A stretch of 64,000 bases of DNA from Streptomyces radicis (GCF_003626575.1 NZ_RBDY01000025.1:1-64000); one strand, 5' to 3'; shown: positions 42,987-53,638, counted from the first letter of the stretch. Translations and numbers: made by a program. Notes: generated by a model not told the origin, from the sequence alone.

Positions 42987-43687
42987 CCGACGACGACGCG
43001 CTGCTGTCCGTCGTGACCAGCGCCAACGTGGCGTGCGGATACCACGCGGGCGACGCCTCCACCATGCGCGGGGTCTGCGCCATGGCCGCCGAGCGCGGGG
43101 TGGCCATCGGGGCGCAGGTCTCCTACCGGGACCTGGCGGGTTTCGGCCGCCGGGCGATGGACATCGAGCCGGGCGATCTCGCGGCCGACGTGGCCTACCA
43201 GATCGGCGCCCTCGAGGTCTTCGCCCGCGCGGCCGGGTCCCGCGTCTCCTACGTCAAGCCGCACGGCGCCCTCTACAACCGCGTCGTCACCGACGAGGCG
43301 CAGGCCGAGGCCGTGGCCGAGGGCGTCGCGCTCGCCGGGGCCCGGCTGCCCGTGCTGGGCCTGCCGGGCTCGGCGCTGCACCGGGCCGCCGCGGCGGCGG
43401 GCCTTCCGGTGGTGGGCGAGGCGTTCGCCGACCGCGCCTACACCGAGGACGGCGCGCTGGTGCCGAGGCGCGAGCCCGGCGCCGTGATCGCCGACCCCGA
43501 CGCGGTCGTGCGGCGCTCGGTCGGGATCGCCACGGAGGGCCGGGTGACCACCCACAGGGGCGGCACCCTCGCCGTCAGGGCCCGTTCGCTGTGCGTGCAC
43601 GGCGACACCGAGGGCGCCGCCGCGCTCGCCCGCAGGGTCCGCGAGGGCCTCGCGGCCGCGGGGGTCGCCGTGGAGCCCTTCGCATGA
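42914..43687 (+). CDS. pxpA: 5-oxoprolinase subunit A (LamB/YcsF family)
   Basis: 257 residues. The family signature SIDLNADLGEGFGRW opens the protein. SANVACGYHAGDASTM, GAQVSYRDLAGFGRR and SYVKPHGALYNRV hold conserved Asp, His and Lys residues. AFADRAYTEDGALVPRREPGAVI and SLCVHGDTEGAAALAR close the fold. PxpA works with PxpB and PxpC to hydrolyse 5-oxo-L-proline to glutamate at the cost of ATP. The ATG at 42914 lies inside the upstream gene, with AAGGAG 12 bp before it. It overlaps pxpB by 4 bases. Confidence 0.95.
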   Translation: MWSTGRASIDLNADLGEGFGRWRLTDDDALLSVVTSANVACGYHAGDASTMRGVCAMAAERGVAIGAQVSYRDLAGFGRRAMDIEPGDLAADVAYQIGALEVFARAAGSRVSYVKPHGALYNRVVTDEAQAEAVAEGVALAGARLPVLGLPGSALHRAAAAAGLPVVGEAFADRAYTEDGALVPRREPGAVIADPDAVVRRSVGIATEGRVTTHRGGTLAVRARSLCVHGDTEGAAALARRVREGLAAAGVAVEPFA

Positions 43688-44328
43688 GGGCCATCCCCGT
43701 GGGCGACCAGGCGCTGCTCGTGGAACTCCCGGACGGCGACGCCGCGTTGGCCCTGCACGCCGAGCTGCTGCGGCGCCGCGACGCGGGGGCGCTCGGGCCC
43801 GTGACCGACATCGTGCCCGCCGCCCGCACCGTGCTCATCGACGGCGTCGCCGACCCGGCGCGCCTCGCCGCGGCGCTCCCCACGTGGGACGTCCCGCCCA
43901 CCACGCCCGAGGCGGGCGACACCGTCACCCTGCCGGTCCGCTACACCGGGCCCGACCTCGCCGAGGTTGCGCACCACTGGGGTGTGACGCCCGGGGAGGT
44001 GGCGGGGATCCACGCGGGAACGGCGTTCCGCGTGGCGTTCTGCGGCTTCGCGCCGGGGTTCGGCTACCTCACGGGCCTGCCGGAACGCTACGCCGTGCCG
44101 CGCAGGGCCACCCCGAGGACCCGCGTCCCGGTCGGCTCCGTCGCCCTCGCCGGGCCCTACACGGGCGTCTATCCGCAGGCCTCGCCCGGCGGTTGGCAGC
44201 TCATCGGCACCACGGACGCCGTGCTGTGGGATCCGGAACGCGCCCCCGCCGCGCTCCTCACGCCCGGCACGCGCGTCCGCTTCGTCCCCGAGCCCGCCCC
44301 CGAGCCCGCCCCCGAGTCCGCCGCATGA
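43684..44328 (+). CDS. pxpB: 5-oxoprolinase subunit B (KipI-like)
   Basis: 214 residues. VGDQALLVELPDG starts the KipI-type N-terminal half. The carboxyltransferase/cyclophilin-like half carries VTLPVRYTGPDLAEVAHHWGV, AFCGFAPGFGYLTGLPE, PRRATPRTRVPVGSVALAG and GVYPQASPGGWQLIGTT, all strongly conserved in PxpB. The C-terminus has a short duplicated acidic segment, PEPAPEPAPES. ATGA overlaps on both sides (pxpA, pxpC) give tight translational coupling. In Bacillus the homologue also inhibits kinase KinA; no such role is implied here. Confidence 0.95.
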   Translation: MRAIPVGDQALLVELPDGDAALALHAELLRRRDAGALGPVTDIVPAARTVLIDGVADPARLAAALPTWDVPPTTPEAGDTVTLPVRYTGPDLAEVAHHWGVTPGEVAGIHAGTAFRVAFCGFAPGFGYLTGLPERYAVPRRATPRTRVPVGSVALAGPYTGVYPQASPGGWQLIGTTDAVLWDPERAPAALLTPGTRVRFVPEPAPEPAPESAA

Positions 44329-45221
44329 GCGCGCGCCCCACCCTCACGGTCGTGGCCCCCGGGCCGCTGACCACCGTTCAGGACCTCGGGCGGCCCGGGC
44401 TCGCGCACCTCGGCGTGCCGCGTTCGGGAGCGCTCGACCGGCCCGCGCACCTGCTGGCCAACCGCCTCGTGGGCAACGCGCCCACCGCCGCCACCCTGGA
44501 GACCACGCTCGGCGGCTGCGCGGTCCGCCCGAGCCGCGCCGTCACCGCCGCGGTGACCGGGGCGTTCTGCGCCGTCACCGTCGACGGGGCGCCCGCGCCC
44601 TGGGGCGCGCCGGTGCGCGTGCCCGCGGGGGCCGTGCTCGCCATCGGGCCCGCGGGGAGCGGGGTGCGCTGCCATGTGGCGTTCGCCGGGGGCGTCGCCG
44701 TCGACCCGGTGCTCGGCAGCCGCGCTACCGACCTGCTCTCGGGCCTCGGCCCCCCGCCGCTGGCCGAGGGCGCGGAGCTCCCCCTGGGCGCCCCGGGGCC
44801 GCGCCCCGCGCCCGCCGACGCCATCCCGCACCCGGCGCCCCCCGCCACCCTGGTGCTGCGCGTGCGCCCCGGGCCGCGCGACGACTGGTTCGCGCCGGGG
44901 GCGCTCGCCACCCTGGCCGGTGCCCGCTACCGGGTCTCGCCCGCCGCCAACCGCATCGGCCTGCGCACCGAGGGCCCGCCGCTCGACCGGGCCAGGGACG
45001 GCGAGCTGCCGAGCGAGGGCATGGTGCTCGGCGCCGTCCAGGTGCCGCCCGACGGCCTGCCCGTGGTGTTCCTGGCCGACCACCCGCCCACCGGCGGCTA
45101 CCCCGTGATCGGCGTGGTGGCCGAGCCCGACCTCGCCGCGGCGGCCCAGGCCAGGCCGGGCACCCCGGTGCGGTTCCTGGTGCGCGGCGGGGCGATCCAC
45201 CGCACGGCGCCAGGGCGTTGA
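44325..45221 (+). CDS. pxpC: 5-oxoprolinase subunit C (biotin-dependent carboxylase-like)
   Basis: 298 residues. LTVVAPGPLTTVQDLGRPGLAHLGVPRSGALDRPAHLLANRLVGN is the conserved opening, followed by CHVAFAGGVAVDPVLGSRATDLLSGLG, RVSPAANRIGLRTEGPPL, LPSEGMVLGAVQVPPDGLPVVFLADHPPTGGYPVIGVV. This is the KipA/PxpC fold related to urea amidolyase. It completes the pxpABC set and is the last gene of the MFS-hydro-lyase-pxpABC operon. Confidence 0.95.
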   Translation: MSARPTLTVVAPGPLTTVQDLGRPGLAHLGVPRSGALDRPAHLLANRLVGNAPTAATLETTLGGCAVRPSRAVTAAVTGAFCAVTVDGAPAPWGAPVRVPAGAVLAIGPAGSGVRCHVAFAGGVAVDPVLGSRATDLLSGLGPPPLAEGAELPLGAPGPRPAPADAIPHPAPPATLVLRVRPGPRDDWFAPGALATLAGARYRVSPAANRIGLRTEGPPLDRARDGELPSEGMVLGAVQVPPDGLPVVFLADHPPTGGYPVIGVVAEPDLAAAAQARPGTPVRFLVRGGAIHRTAPGR

Positions 45222-45276
45222 CGCCGGTGTCCGCACCGCCGTTGACGCCGTACCGCCCGTGGCCCAGGATGCGGGG

Positions 45277-46929
45277 ATGGCCTATGACGCCGACGTCATC
45301 GTGATCGGGGCCGGGCTCGCCGGCCTGACCGCCACCGCCGAGCTGGCCGACGCCGGGCGCAAGGTGATCCTGCTCGACCAGGAGCCCGAGGCGTCCATCG
45401 GCGGGCAGGCGCACTGGTCGTTCGGCGGCCTCTTCCTGGTCGGCTCGCCCGAGCAGCGGCGGCTGCGGGTACGCGACAGCCGGGACCTGGCGTGGCAGGA
45501 CTGGCTGGGCACCGCCGGGTTCGACAGGCCCGAGGACCACTGGCCGCGCCGCTGGGCCGAGGCATACGTCGACTTCGCCGCGGGGGAGAAGCGGGCGTGG
45601 CTGCGCGGCCACGGCATCCGGTTCTTCCCCGTCGTCGGCTGGGCCGAGCGCGGCGGCCACGCGGCGGGCGGCCACGGGAACTCCGTGCCCCGCTTCCACA
45701 TCACCTGGGGAACGGGCCCCGGCGTCGTCGAGCCGTTCGAACGCCGCGTGCGCGCCGCGGCCGAACGCGGCCTGGTCGACCTGCGGTTCCGCCACCGCGT
45801 GACCGGGCTCGGGCGCAGCGCGGGCGCGCTCGACACCGTCACGGGCGAGGTGCTCGCGCCGAGCGCCGCGCGGCGCGGCACGGCGAGCAGCCGCGAGGTG
45901 ATCGGCCTGTTCGAGCTGCGCGCCCAGGCCGTGATCGTCACCTCGGGCGGCATCGGCGGCAACCACGACCTGGTCCGCGAGCACTGGCCGGAACGCCTCG
46001 GCACGCCCCCCGCCCACCTGCTGAGCGGCGTTCCCGCGCACGTGGACGGGCGGTTGCTCGGGATCGCCGAACGCGCCGGCGCGCGGCTGATCAACCGCGA
46101 CCGGATGTGGCACTACACCGAGGGCATCACCAACTGGGACCCCATCTGGTCCCGGCACGGCATCCGGATCCTGCCGGGGCCCTCGTCGCTGTGGCTCGAC
46201 GCCACGGGGCGGCGGCTCCCCGTGCCGCTCTTCCCCGGCTTCGACACGCTCGGCACGCTCGAGCACATCGCGCGCGGCGGGCACGGGCACACGTGGTTCG
46301 TGCTCACCTGGAAGATCATCGAGAAGGAGTTCGCGCTCTCGGGATCCGAGCAGAACCCCGACCTCACGGGGCGCAGCGTGCGCGGCGTGCTCGGCCGCGC
46401 CCGCTCGGGGGCGCCGGGTCCCGTGCGGGCGTTCATGGAGCACGGCCCCGACTTCGTGGTGGAGCACGACCTCGGCGCGCTCGTGAAGGGGATGAACGAG
46501 CTGACCGGCGAGCGGCTGATCGACGAGCGCGCCCTGCGCCGCGACATCGAGGCGCGCGACCGCGAGGTGGGCCACCGTTTCACCAAGGACCTCCAGCTCA
46601 CGGCCGTGCGCGGGGCGCGCGCCTACCTCGGGGACCGGCTGGTCCGCGTCGCGGCGCCGCACCGCTTCCTCGACCCGGACGCGGGGCCGCTGATCGCCGT
46701 GCGGCTGCACATCCTGACCCGCAAGACGCTGGGCGGCCTGGAGACGGACCTCTCGGGGCGCGTGCTCGCCGAGGGCGGCGAGCCGGTGCCTGGGCTCTAC
46801 GCGGCGGGCGAGGCGGCGGGCTTCGGCGGCGGCGGGATGCACGGCTACCGCTCGCTCGAGGGCACCTTCCTCGGCGGGTGCCTCTTCTCGGGCCGAACGG
46901 CGGGACGCGCCGCGGCCCGGGCGCTCTGA
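45277..46929 (+). CDS. FAD-binding dehydrogenase (KstD-like flavoprotein)
   Basis: 550 residues. The dinucleotide motif VIVIGAGLAGLTATAELADAG is at residues 6-26, with the acidic end in VILLDQEPEASIGGQAHWSFGG. GGIGGNHDLVREHWP and the C-terminal GLYAAGEAAGFGGGGMHGYRSLEGTFLGGCLFSGRTAG close the FAD site. It belongs to the FAD-binding dehydrogenase group related to 3-ketosteroid delta-1-dehydrogenases and fumarate reductase flavoproteins. No steroid genes are adjacent, so the substrate is open. ATG 45277 starts directly before the Rossmann strand, with GGATGCGGGG upstream. It lies 55 bp after pxpC and may be in the same transcript. Confidence 0.9.
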   Translation: MAYDADVIVIGAGLAGLTATAELADAGRKVILLDQEPEASIGGQAHWSFGGLFLVGSPEQRRLRVRDSRDLAWQDWLGTAGFDRPEDHWPRRWAEAYVDFAAGEKRAWLRGHGIRFFPVVGWAERGGHAAGGHGNSVPRFHITWGTGPGVVEPFERRVRAAAERGLVDLRFRHRVTGLGRSAGALDTVTGEVLAPSAARRGTASSREVIGLFELRAQAVIVTSGGIGGNHDLVREHWPERLGTPPAHLLSGVPAHVDGRLLGIAERAGARLINRDRMWHYTEGITNWDPIWSRHGIRILPGPSSLWLDATGRRLPVPLFPGFDTLGTLEHIARGGHGHTWFVLTWKIIEKEFALSGSEQNPDLTGRSVRGVLGRARSGAPGPVRAFMEHGPDFVVEHDLGALVKGMNELTGERLIDERALRRDIEARDREVGHRFTKDLQLTAVRGARAYLGDRLVRVAAPHRFLDPDAGPLIAVRLHILTRKTLGGLETDLSGRVLAEGGEPVPGLYAAGEAAGFGGGGMHGYRSLEGTFLGGCLFSGRTAGRAAARAL

Positions 46930-47045
46930 GGTCCCGTCACACGCCGGTTTCCCCGCCGAGGCCATGGCCGGACATCCGCGTCGACCGGACGGCCGCGTCG
47001 CGGTCGCGCGGAACCGGAGCGCCTTCCCCGCCGTCCCCACGGGTG

Positions 47046-48212
<1,167 letters not shown>

Positions 48213-48280
48213 CCGCCGACGCCCGCCACGCCCGTCAAATCGTTTGCGGCGCCGGGAAGATCACGCCTACGGTCACACGC

Positions 48281-49090
48281 GTGAACGACGACTGGCTGCG
48301 GCGCAACCGCGAGAACTGGGACGATCGCGTGCCCGTGCACGCCGCGAGCGACTTCTACGACCTCGCGGGATTCCGCGCGGGAGCCGACACGCTGCGGCCC
48401 TTCGAGATCGACGAGCTGGGTGATGTGACGGGCCGGAGCCTGCTCCATCTCCAGTGCCACATGGGCCAGGACACCCTCTCCTGGGCGCGCCGCGGCGCGC
48501 GCGTCACGGGTCTCGACTTCTCCGCGCCCGCCGTGGAGACCGCGCGGGGCCTGGCGGCGGACATCGGGCTCGCCGACCGCGCGCGTTTCGTGGTCGCGGA
48601 CGTCCACGACGCCGCGGAGGCGCTGGGCGGCGAGCGGTTCGACATCGTCTACACCGGCATCGGCGCCCTGGTGTGGCTGCCCGACGTGGAGCGCTGGGCG
48701 CGGGTCGCCGCGTCGTCGGTGGCCGAGGGCGGGATGCTCTACCTCGCGGAGTTCCACCCGTTCACCGAGGTGCTCGGCGACGAGGGCACCGCGGTCGTGC
48801 GGGACTACTTCTTCACCGAGGGCGAGAGGTTCGACCACCCGCACTCCTACACGGGCGACGGCGAGCTGGCCCACACGGCGCAGGTGCAGTGGCACCACAC
48901 GCTGGGCGAGATCGTCACGGCCCTGGCGCGGGCCGGTCTGGTGATCGAGCTGTTGAACGAGCACGACTACACGCTCTGGGCGCGCTTCCCGCACCTGGAG
49001 CAGACGCCGGGGCGGCCGGGTTATCGCCACCCGGCCGGGCGGCCGCGCGTCCCGCTGATGTTCTCGATCCGCGCGCGCCGCCCGGCGTGA
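48281..49090 (+). CDS. Class I SAM-dependent methyltransferase
   Basis: 269 residues. The opening NDDWLRRNRENWDDRVPVHAASDFYD and motif I LLHLQCHMGQDTLSWARRGARVTGLDFSAPAVETARGLA are typical of a widespread small-molecule methyltransferase group in actinobacteria. DIVYTGIGALVWLPDVERW is the motif II/IV region, and EFHPFTEVLGDEG, LNEHDYTLWARFPHLE complete the substrate half. The GTG at 48281 is the first start after a non-coding 3-prime tail. Converges on the BCCT transporter with 3 bp between stops. Substrate unknown. Confidence 0.9.
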   Translation: MNDDWLRRNRENWDDRVPVHAASDFYDLAGFRAGADTLRPFEIDELGDVTGRSLLHLQCHMGQDTLSWARRGARVTGLDFSAPAVETARGLAADIGLADRARFVVADVHDAAEALGGERFDIVYTGIGALVWLPDVERWARVAASSVAEGGMLYLAEFHPFTEVLGDEGTAVVRDYFFTEGERFDHPHSYTGDGELAHTAQVQWHHTLGEIVTALARAGLVIELLNEHDYTLWARFPHLEQTPGRPGYRHPAGRPRVPLMFSIRARRPA

Positions 49091-49093
49091 GCC

Positions 49094-50866
49094 TCAGCGC
49101 TCCGCGGGTTTGGGCTTCTCGGTGACGACGACGTCCACGCCGACATCGGTGTCGCCGTTGCCCGGGCCGATGCGCAGCTCGAAGTCGCCGTTGTACCGCT
49201 CGTGACCGGCGATGACCGCCATCTCGACGGCCTCCTCGCCCCGTTCACCGCGCAGGATGAGCGGATCCTGGCGCAGGTCGCGCATCAACGCCGCACACAG
49301 CCCGATCATCACGAGCGTGAACGGCACGGCCGCCAGAATGGTCAAATTCTGCAAGCCGTCCAACGCGTTCGATCCCTCGTCGCTCATCAGCAGCATGATC
49401 GCCGCGACCGCTCCGGTCAGAACGCCCCAGAAGATGACCAGGATCCGGCTGGGTTCGAGCGTGCCGCGCTGCGACAGCGTGCCCATGACGATCGACGCCG
49501 CGTCGGCGCCCGAGACGAAGAAGATGCCCACCAGGACCATCACGAGGATCGACGTCAGGGTGGCCAGCGGGTAGTCGCGCAGCACCGCGAACAACTGCCC
49601 CTCGGGCGTGGCCTCGTCGGTGATCCGCGCGCCCTCCTGTTCGAGGCGCATCCCGGTCCCGCCGAAGATCGCGAACCAGATCAGGCTGACCGTGCTCGGC
49701 ACCAGGATCACGCCGCCCACGAACTGCCGGATCGTGCGCCCCCGGCTGATGCGGGCGATGAACATGCCGACGAACGGCGTCCACGAGATCCACCACGCCC
49801 AGTAGAAGACCGTCCAGCCCGAGAGCCAGCCCGCGATGTCCTCGCCGCCGCTCGCCTCGGTGCGCGCGGCCATCCCCGGCAGCTCGCCGACGAAGGAGCC
49901 GACCGACGTCGGCAGCAGGTCGAGGATCAGCACGGTGGGCCCGACGACGAACAGGAAGAGCGCGAGCGCCCCCGCGAGCACCATGTTGGTGTTGGACAGC
50001 CACTGGATGCCCTTGGCGATCCCGGACACCGCCGACAGCACGAATGCCAGGGTCAGGGCCGCGATGATCAGCACGAGCAGCGTGTCGCTCGTCTCGTCCA
50101 GCCAGTCGAGCTCCATGAAGCCGCTGCCGATCTGGAGCGCGCCGAGGCCGAGCGAGGCGGCCGAGCCGAAGAGGGTGGCGATGATGGCCAGGATGTCTAT
50201 GATCCGCCCCGGCGTGCCGTTGGCCCGCTTCTCGCCGATCAACGGTGTGAACACCGCGCTGATCGTCTGCCTGCGCCGCCGCCTGAACGTGCTGTAGGCG
50301 ATCGCCATGCCCGCCACCGCGTAGATGGCCCAGGGGTGCACGGTCCAGTGGAAGAGCGTGGTCGCCATCGCGATCGACATCGACTCGCCCGCGTCCGCGG
50401 GTTCGGCGCCGGGCGGCGGGGAGACGAAGTGCGTCAACGGCTCGTTGACCCCGAAGAACATCAGCCCGATGCCCATGCCCGCGCTGAACATCATCGCGAT
50501 CCACGAGATCGTCCTGAACTCCGGCTCCTCGCCCTCCCTGCCCAGCGTGATCCGCCCGTAGCGGCTGATCGCGAGCCACAGCGCGAACACCACGAATCCC
50601 GAGGCGATCAGCACGAAGCCCCAGCCGCCGTTCTCGATCACGGCGTTCAGCATGTCGCCTGTGGCGTCCGCGAGTGACCCCGAGGACACCGCGCCCCAGA
50701 GCACGAACGCCAACGTCACCACCGCGGCGACTCCGAAGACGATCGGATCCGTTCGAGATCTGATCAGTGACGGCCCTCTGCTGCCCACGCTCGCCCCTTC
50801 AGAGCCCCGTTTCTCGCCTGGCACGCTTGCCTGCCTTTCGTTCAAGCCCTGGACGGGGTCGGTCAC
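49094..50866 (-). CDS. BCCT-family glycine betaine/choline transporter
   Basis: 590 residues with about 12 membrane helices. Family landmarks are AMMFSAGMGIGLMFFGVNEPLTHF (glycine stretch), TLFHWTVHPWAIYAVAGMAIAYS (Trp box) and VFYWAWWISWTPFVGMFIARISRGRTIRQFV. The FSAGMGIGLM stretch with Met rather than Gly-Asp suggests Na+ coupling. The C-terminal cytoplasmic part (about residues 530-590, VGVDVVVTEKPKPAER) is acidic and long, as in osmosensing BetP. It imports compatible solutes under osmotic stress. GTG 50866 is assigned; the N-terminal 35 residues are hydrophilic and the start is not certain. Confidence 0.93.
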   Translation of the reverse strand: MTDPVQGLNERQASVPGEKRGSEGASVGSRGPSLIRSRTDPIVFGVAAVVTLAFVLWGAVSSGSLADATGDMLNAVIENGGWGFVLIASGFVVFALWLAISRYGRITLGREGEEPEFRTISWIAMMFSAGMGIGLMFFGVNEPLTHFVSPPPGAEPADAGESMSIAMATTLFHWTVHPWAIYAVAGMAIAYSTFRRRRRQTISAVFTPLIGEKRANGTPGRIIDILAIIATLFGSAASLGLGALQIGSGFMELDWLDETSDTLLVLIIAALTLAFVLSAVSGIAKGIQWLSNTNMVLAGALALFLFVVGPTVLILDLLPTSVGSFVGELPGMAARTEASGGEDIAGWLSGWTVFYWAWWISWTPFVGMFIARISRGRTIRQFVGGVILVPSTVSLIWFAIFGGTGMRLEQEGARITDEATPEGQLFAVLRDYPLATLTSILVMVLVGIFFVSGADAASIVMGTLSQRGTLEPSRILVIFWGVLTGAVAAIMLLMSDEGSNALDGLQNLTILAAVPFTLVMIGLCAALMRDLRQDPLILRGERGEEAVEMAVIAGHERYNGDFELRIGPGNGDTDVGVDVVVTEKPKPAER

Positions 50867-51236
50867 CCGCCGGGCCGCCTTTCACGTGGGCGGGCGGCTA
50901 CCCCGGATCTCGCTGACCATGCGTGCCGATCTCGATCAAGGGCGGACATGTCACCCCTGGTGAGCGCGGAGCTCCACACCGTGGTCGCGGGTGCTCGGCA
51001 AATCGCCCGAGAGACGGGCAAAGAACCCGCCCGCGTTCAGGTCTCGAACACGCAACGAGGCTTCTCTCCCACGTCGCCGGTGCGGCTCCGGTTGCCGACT
51101 GATCCTTGAGATCGCGCCGCACGATCGCCGTTGACGCGGCCCCGTGCCCCGCGCTGATCCCGCCGCGGCGCGCCCTCCGCGGTCCTCAGCCGCGGTAGCG
51201 GCGGGACGCGTGCCGCGTCGTCCGCCGCGCGCAGCG
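50867..51236. other. 370-bp intergenic region between BCCT and VanW genes
   Basis: No reading frame with family resemblance and no clear hairpin terminator or palindromic operator was found. It should hold the promoter of the BCCT transporter and the 3-prime end of the VanW transcript. Confidence 0.5.
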
Positions 51237-53015
51237 CTAGCGGCAGATCACCTCGTCGCGGGGGACATAGCTCGTGGCGAACGTCTCGCGGCCCGCCTCG
51301 GCGCCGCCGTCGACGAACACCCGGTCCACCTCGATGTCGAAGCCCTCGAGCGGCGGCTGCGGCACGCAGTCCTCGCCCTCGCCCTCGCGGCGCTCCGGCT
51401 CCGTCACGTTCTCCCTGGGGCCCTCCTCGGCCCTGACCTCGTCGTACCGCTTGGTGCCGAGGAACGTCACGGTCACCGACGTGTCCGTCGCGCTGGCCAG
51501 GACGTAGATCGCGTTCCCCGAGTCGTTGAGGAAGCTCAGGTCGAGGCTGCCCCAGGCCACCGTGGCCTCGCGCCCCGCCGGGTACCGCTCGATGTAGAAC
51601 GAGTGCGCGCCGTACTCCACGGGGTCGACGCCCGCGAAGAAGATGGCGTTGAACATCGTGGTGGCCACGGCCGAGACGCCGCCGCCCTGCGCCTGCTGGT
51701 ACTGGTCGTCCAGGATGATGACGCCCTCGACGAACCCGTTCTCCTCGGTGCGCTCGCCGACGGTCTCGTTGAAGCTCCAGCTCTCGTCGGGCAGCACGAG
51801 CGAGCCGTTGATCAGCTCGGCGGCCCTGCCGATGTTGGTGGTGCGGTAGGGGGCGGGGTCGAAGTTCACGGTGAACGACGACATCTCCTCCACGAGCCCC
51901 AGGTCCCGGTAGGTGTCCGCGCTCAGCGTCGGCTCCACCTCCTCGGTGTCCACCGGGGCCGTGCGCGCCGCGTCGCCCACGCCGGTGAGCAGGGGCATCA
52001 CGATCTCGCCCAGGGAGTCGGTGACCACGCGCGTGCCGGAGGAGCCGCCCGAGGCCACGACCTGGCCGCCGGACAGCGAGAGCGTGGCGTCCACGGGCTC
52101 CACCTCGGCGGCGGCGATCGGCTCGGCCAGCCGCTCGTCCTCCGCGAGCGCCGCCCCGTCGAGCGTGGGCGAGAGGCGGCCCCGGTCGTCGGCGTCGAGC
52201 GTCAGATGGTCGCCGACGACGCCTGGCGGGACCGAGATCACCGCGTCGCCCGCCGTCAGCAGCACAGGCGCCGACATCGCGGGATCGGCGAACTCCTCGA
52301 CGGCGCGCTCGATCTCGTCCTCGTCGACGACGGGCTCGGCCTGCGTCATGGGCAGCTCGACCGGAGCGATGTCACCGCCCGCCCCTGCCCCGCCGTCCTC
52401 GCGTCGCAGAAAGCCCTCGCGCAGCAGCTCGACGGACGCCGGGACGTCCAACGCCGTGCCAGCGCGCGGCTCGGTGACGACCACCGTGCCGCTCTCGAAC
52501 GCGATGGCGCCCTCCTGGACCGCCGTGTCCGACTCATCGGCGAGCGCCGTGAGCGCGGCGCTGCTCGCGTCCTCGTCCTGCACGACCACGGGGTCGATCT
52601 CGTCGCCCCCCAGGCCGAACAGCCGCCCGAGGAGGCCGGGTTGATCGGCCCTGTCGACGGTCGCCGCCACGTCGACCGAGAGCCCCGCGTCGGCGGGCCG
52701 CACGGCGTGCGGCTCCTCCTCGTCCCCGAGCAGCACCGGGATGTCCCGGTCGAGCGGCAGCTCGGCGGCCAGCCGCTCACGGGCCTGCTCGGGCGAGAGC
52801 CCGCCGATGTCCACCCCGCGCACGGTCGTGCCGGGCGCGATCTCCCCGCCGAGCGCGAGCGATCCGACCAGGTAGAGCCCGGCGATCCCCACGGCGACCC
52901 CGCCGCCGACCACGGCGGGAACCGGGACGCGGCGCAGGGAGTCGGAGAGCCGGGAGACGCGGCCAGGCCCGGGAATCCGGGGCGGCTCGGCCGGGGGCGG
53001 CGGTATGAAGGCCAC
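51237..53015 (-). CDS. VanW-family membrane protein
   Basis: 592 residues. GTG 53015 is preferred, with GAGGGAG upstream; an in-frame start 51 bases earlier lacks one. A membrane helix, VPAVVGGGVAVGIAGLYLVGSLAL (about residues 29-52), anchors the protein, with the bulk outside. Putative peptidoglycan-binding repeats follow (GTTVRGVDIGGLSPEQARERLAAEL; VVTEPRAGTALDVPASVELL). The VanW domain is near residues 380-510: FNPAPYRTTNIGRAAELINGSLV-like, SFNETVGERTEENGFVEG, QAQGGGVSAVATTMFNAIFFAGVDPVEYGAHSFYIERYPAGREATV. Despite the name, association with vancomycin resistance is historical. A cell-wall role is likely. Confidence 0.93.
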   Translation of the reverse strand: MAFIPPPPAEPPRIPGPGRVSRLSDSLRRVPVPAVVGGGVAVGIAGLYLVGSLALGGEIAPGTTVRGVDIGGLSPEQARERLAAELPLDRDIPVLLGDEEEPHAVRPADAGLSVDVAATVDRADQPGLLGRLFGLGGDEIDPVVVQDEDASSAALTALADESDTAVQEGAIAFESGTVVVTEPRAGTALDVPASVELLREGFLRREDGGAGAGGDIAPVELPMTQAEPVVDEDEIERAVEEFADPAMSAPVLLTAGDAVISVPPGVVGDHLTLDADDRGRLSPTLDGAALAEDERLAEPIAAAEVEPVDATLSLSGGQVVASGGSSGTRVVTDSLGEIVMPLLTGVGDAARTAPVDTEEVEPTLSADTYRDLGLVEEMSSFTVNFDPAPYRTTNIGRAAELINGSLVLPDESWSFNETVGERTEENGFVEGVIILDDQYQQAQGGGVSAVATTMFNAIFFAGVDPVEYGAHSFYIERYPAGREATVAWGSLDLSFLNDSGNAIYVLASATDTSVTVTFLGTKRYDEVRAEEGPRENVTEPERREGEGEDCVPQPPLEGFDIEVDRVFVDGGAEAGRETFATSYVPRDEVICR

Positions 53016-53134
53016 GGAACTCCCTCGGGGCGGCGCACAAGGCGGCGGACGCCGGAAGCGTAGCAAAGGCCAGCCGGGGCAAGGAAACGCAGGGTTGCCG
53101 GATGATCACAAGGGCGGGAGGTGAACGCGCCGTG

Positions 53135-53629
53135 TCAGGAGGTGATCTCCGCCCATACCGTACAGCCGCCGTGCTCGAAGGAGATGACGCCCCATTGGCT
53201 GGCGAGCGCGTCGAGCAGCATCAACCCCCTGCCGTGCTCGGCCCCTGGGTCGGGGCTGCGCGGCTCGGGGCGGGCGGGCCCCGCCCCCTCGTCGGCCACC
53301 TCGATGCGCAGCAGCGCCCCGGCGGACTCCAGGCGGCAGATCACCCGGTGACTGTGGGTGTGCAGAAGGGCGTTGGTGAACAGCTCGGAGACGATCAGCT
53401 GCGCAGTGTCACGGACCGTGTCCGGCAGCCCCCACTCGTCGGCGCGGCTCCCGATCCGGCCGCGCGCGACGGCGACCGAGGCGGCGAGCGCCGGGAGCTC
53501 GAATCTCTCGCCCCGCTTCTCCGAACGTGGCCCGACCGGGGCGGGGAACGGGAGCGGCGTCGTGCCGTGAAGTGAGGACACGGTCCTGGTCGCCTTCCGT
53601 GGTGCCGAGACAGTCGTGAGCTGAGTCAC
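53135..53629 (-). CDS. HATPase_c anti-sigma-factor-like ATP-binding protein
   Basis: 164 residues, GHKL fold. N box SELFTNALLHTHS (Glu/Asn), G1 VADEGAGPARPE and G2 GRGLMLLDALASQWGV are present, as in SpoIIAB/RsbW-type kinases that phosphorylate anti-anti-sigma factors. The core begins around residue 35 (ERFELPALAASVAVARGRI). The GTG at 53629 has no good ribosome site; a later in-frame GTG (about residue 17) follows AGGACC and may be the true start. It is divergent from an XRE/DUF5753 gene that is followed by DUF397, an arrangement repeated many times in Streptomyces genomes. Confidence 0.9.
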   Translation of the reverse strand: MTQLTTVSAPRKATRTVSSLHGTTPLPFPAPVGPRSEKRGERFELPALAASVAVARGRIGSRADEWGLPDTVRDTAQLIVSELFTNALLHTHSHRVICRLESAGALLRIEVADEGAGPARPEPRSPDPGAEHGRGLMLLDALASQWGVISFEHGGCTVWAEITS

Positions 53630-53638
53630 GTGTTAACT

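Noticed and set aside
45492..47045. A very long open frame running through the flavoprotein gene into the DUF2330 gene.
   Set aside because: It is the off-frame reading of the flavoprotein gene. The real DUF2330 protein starts at 47046 with a signal peptide.
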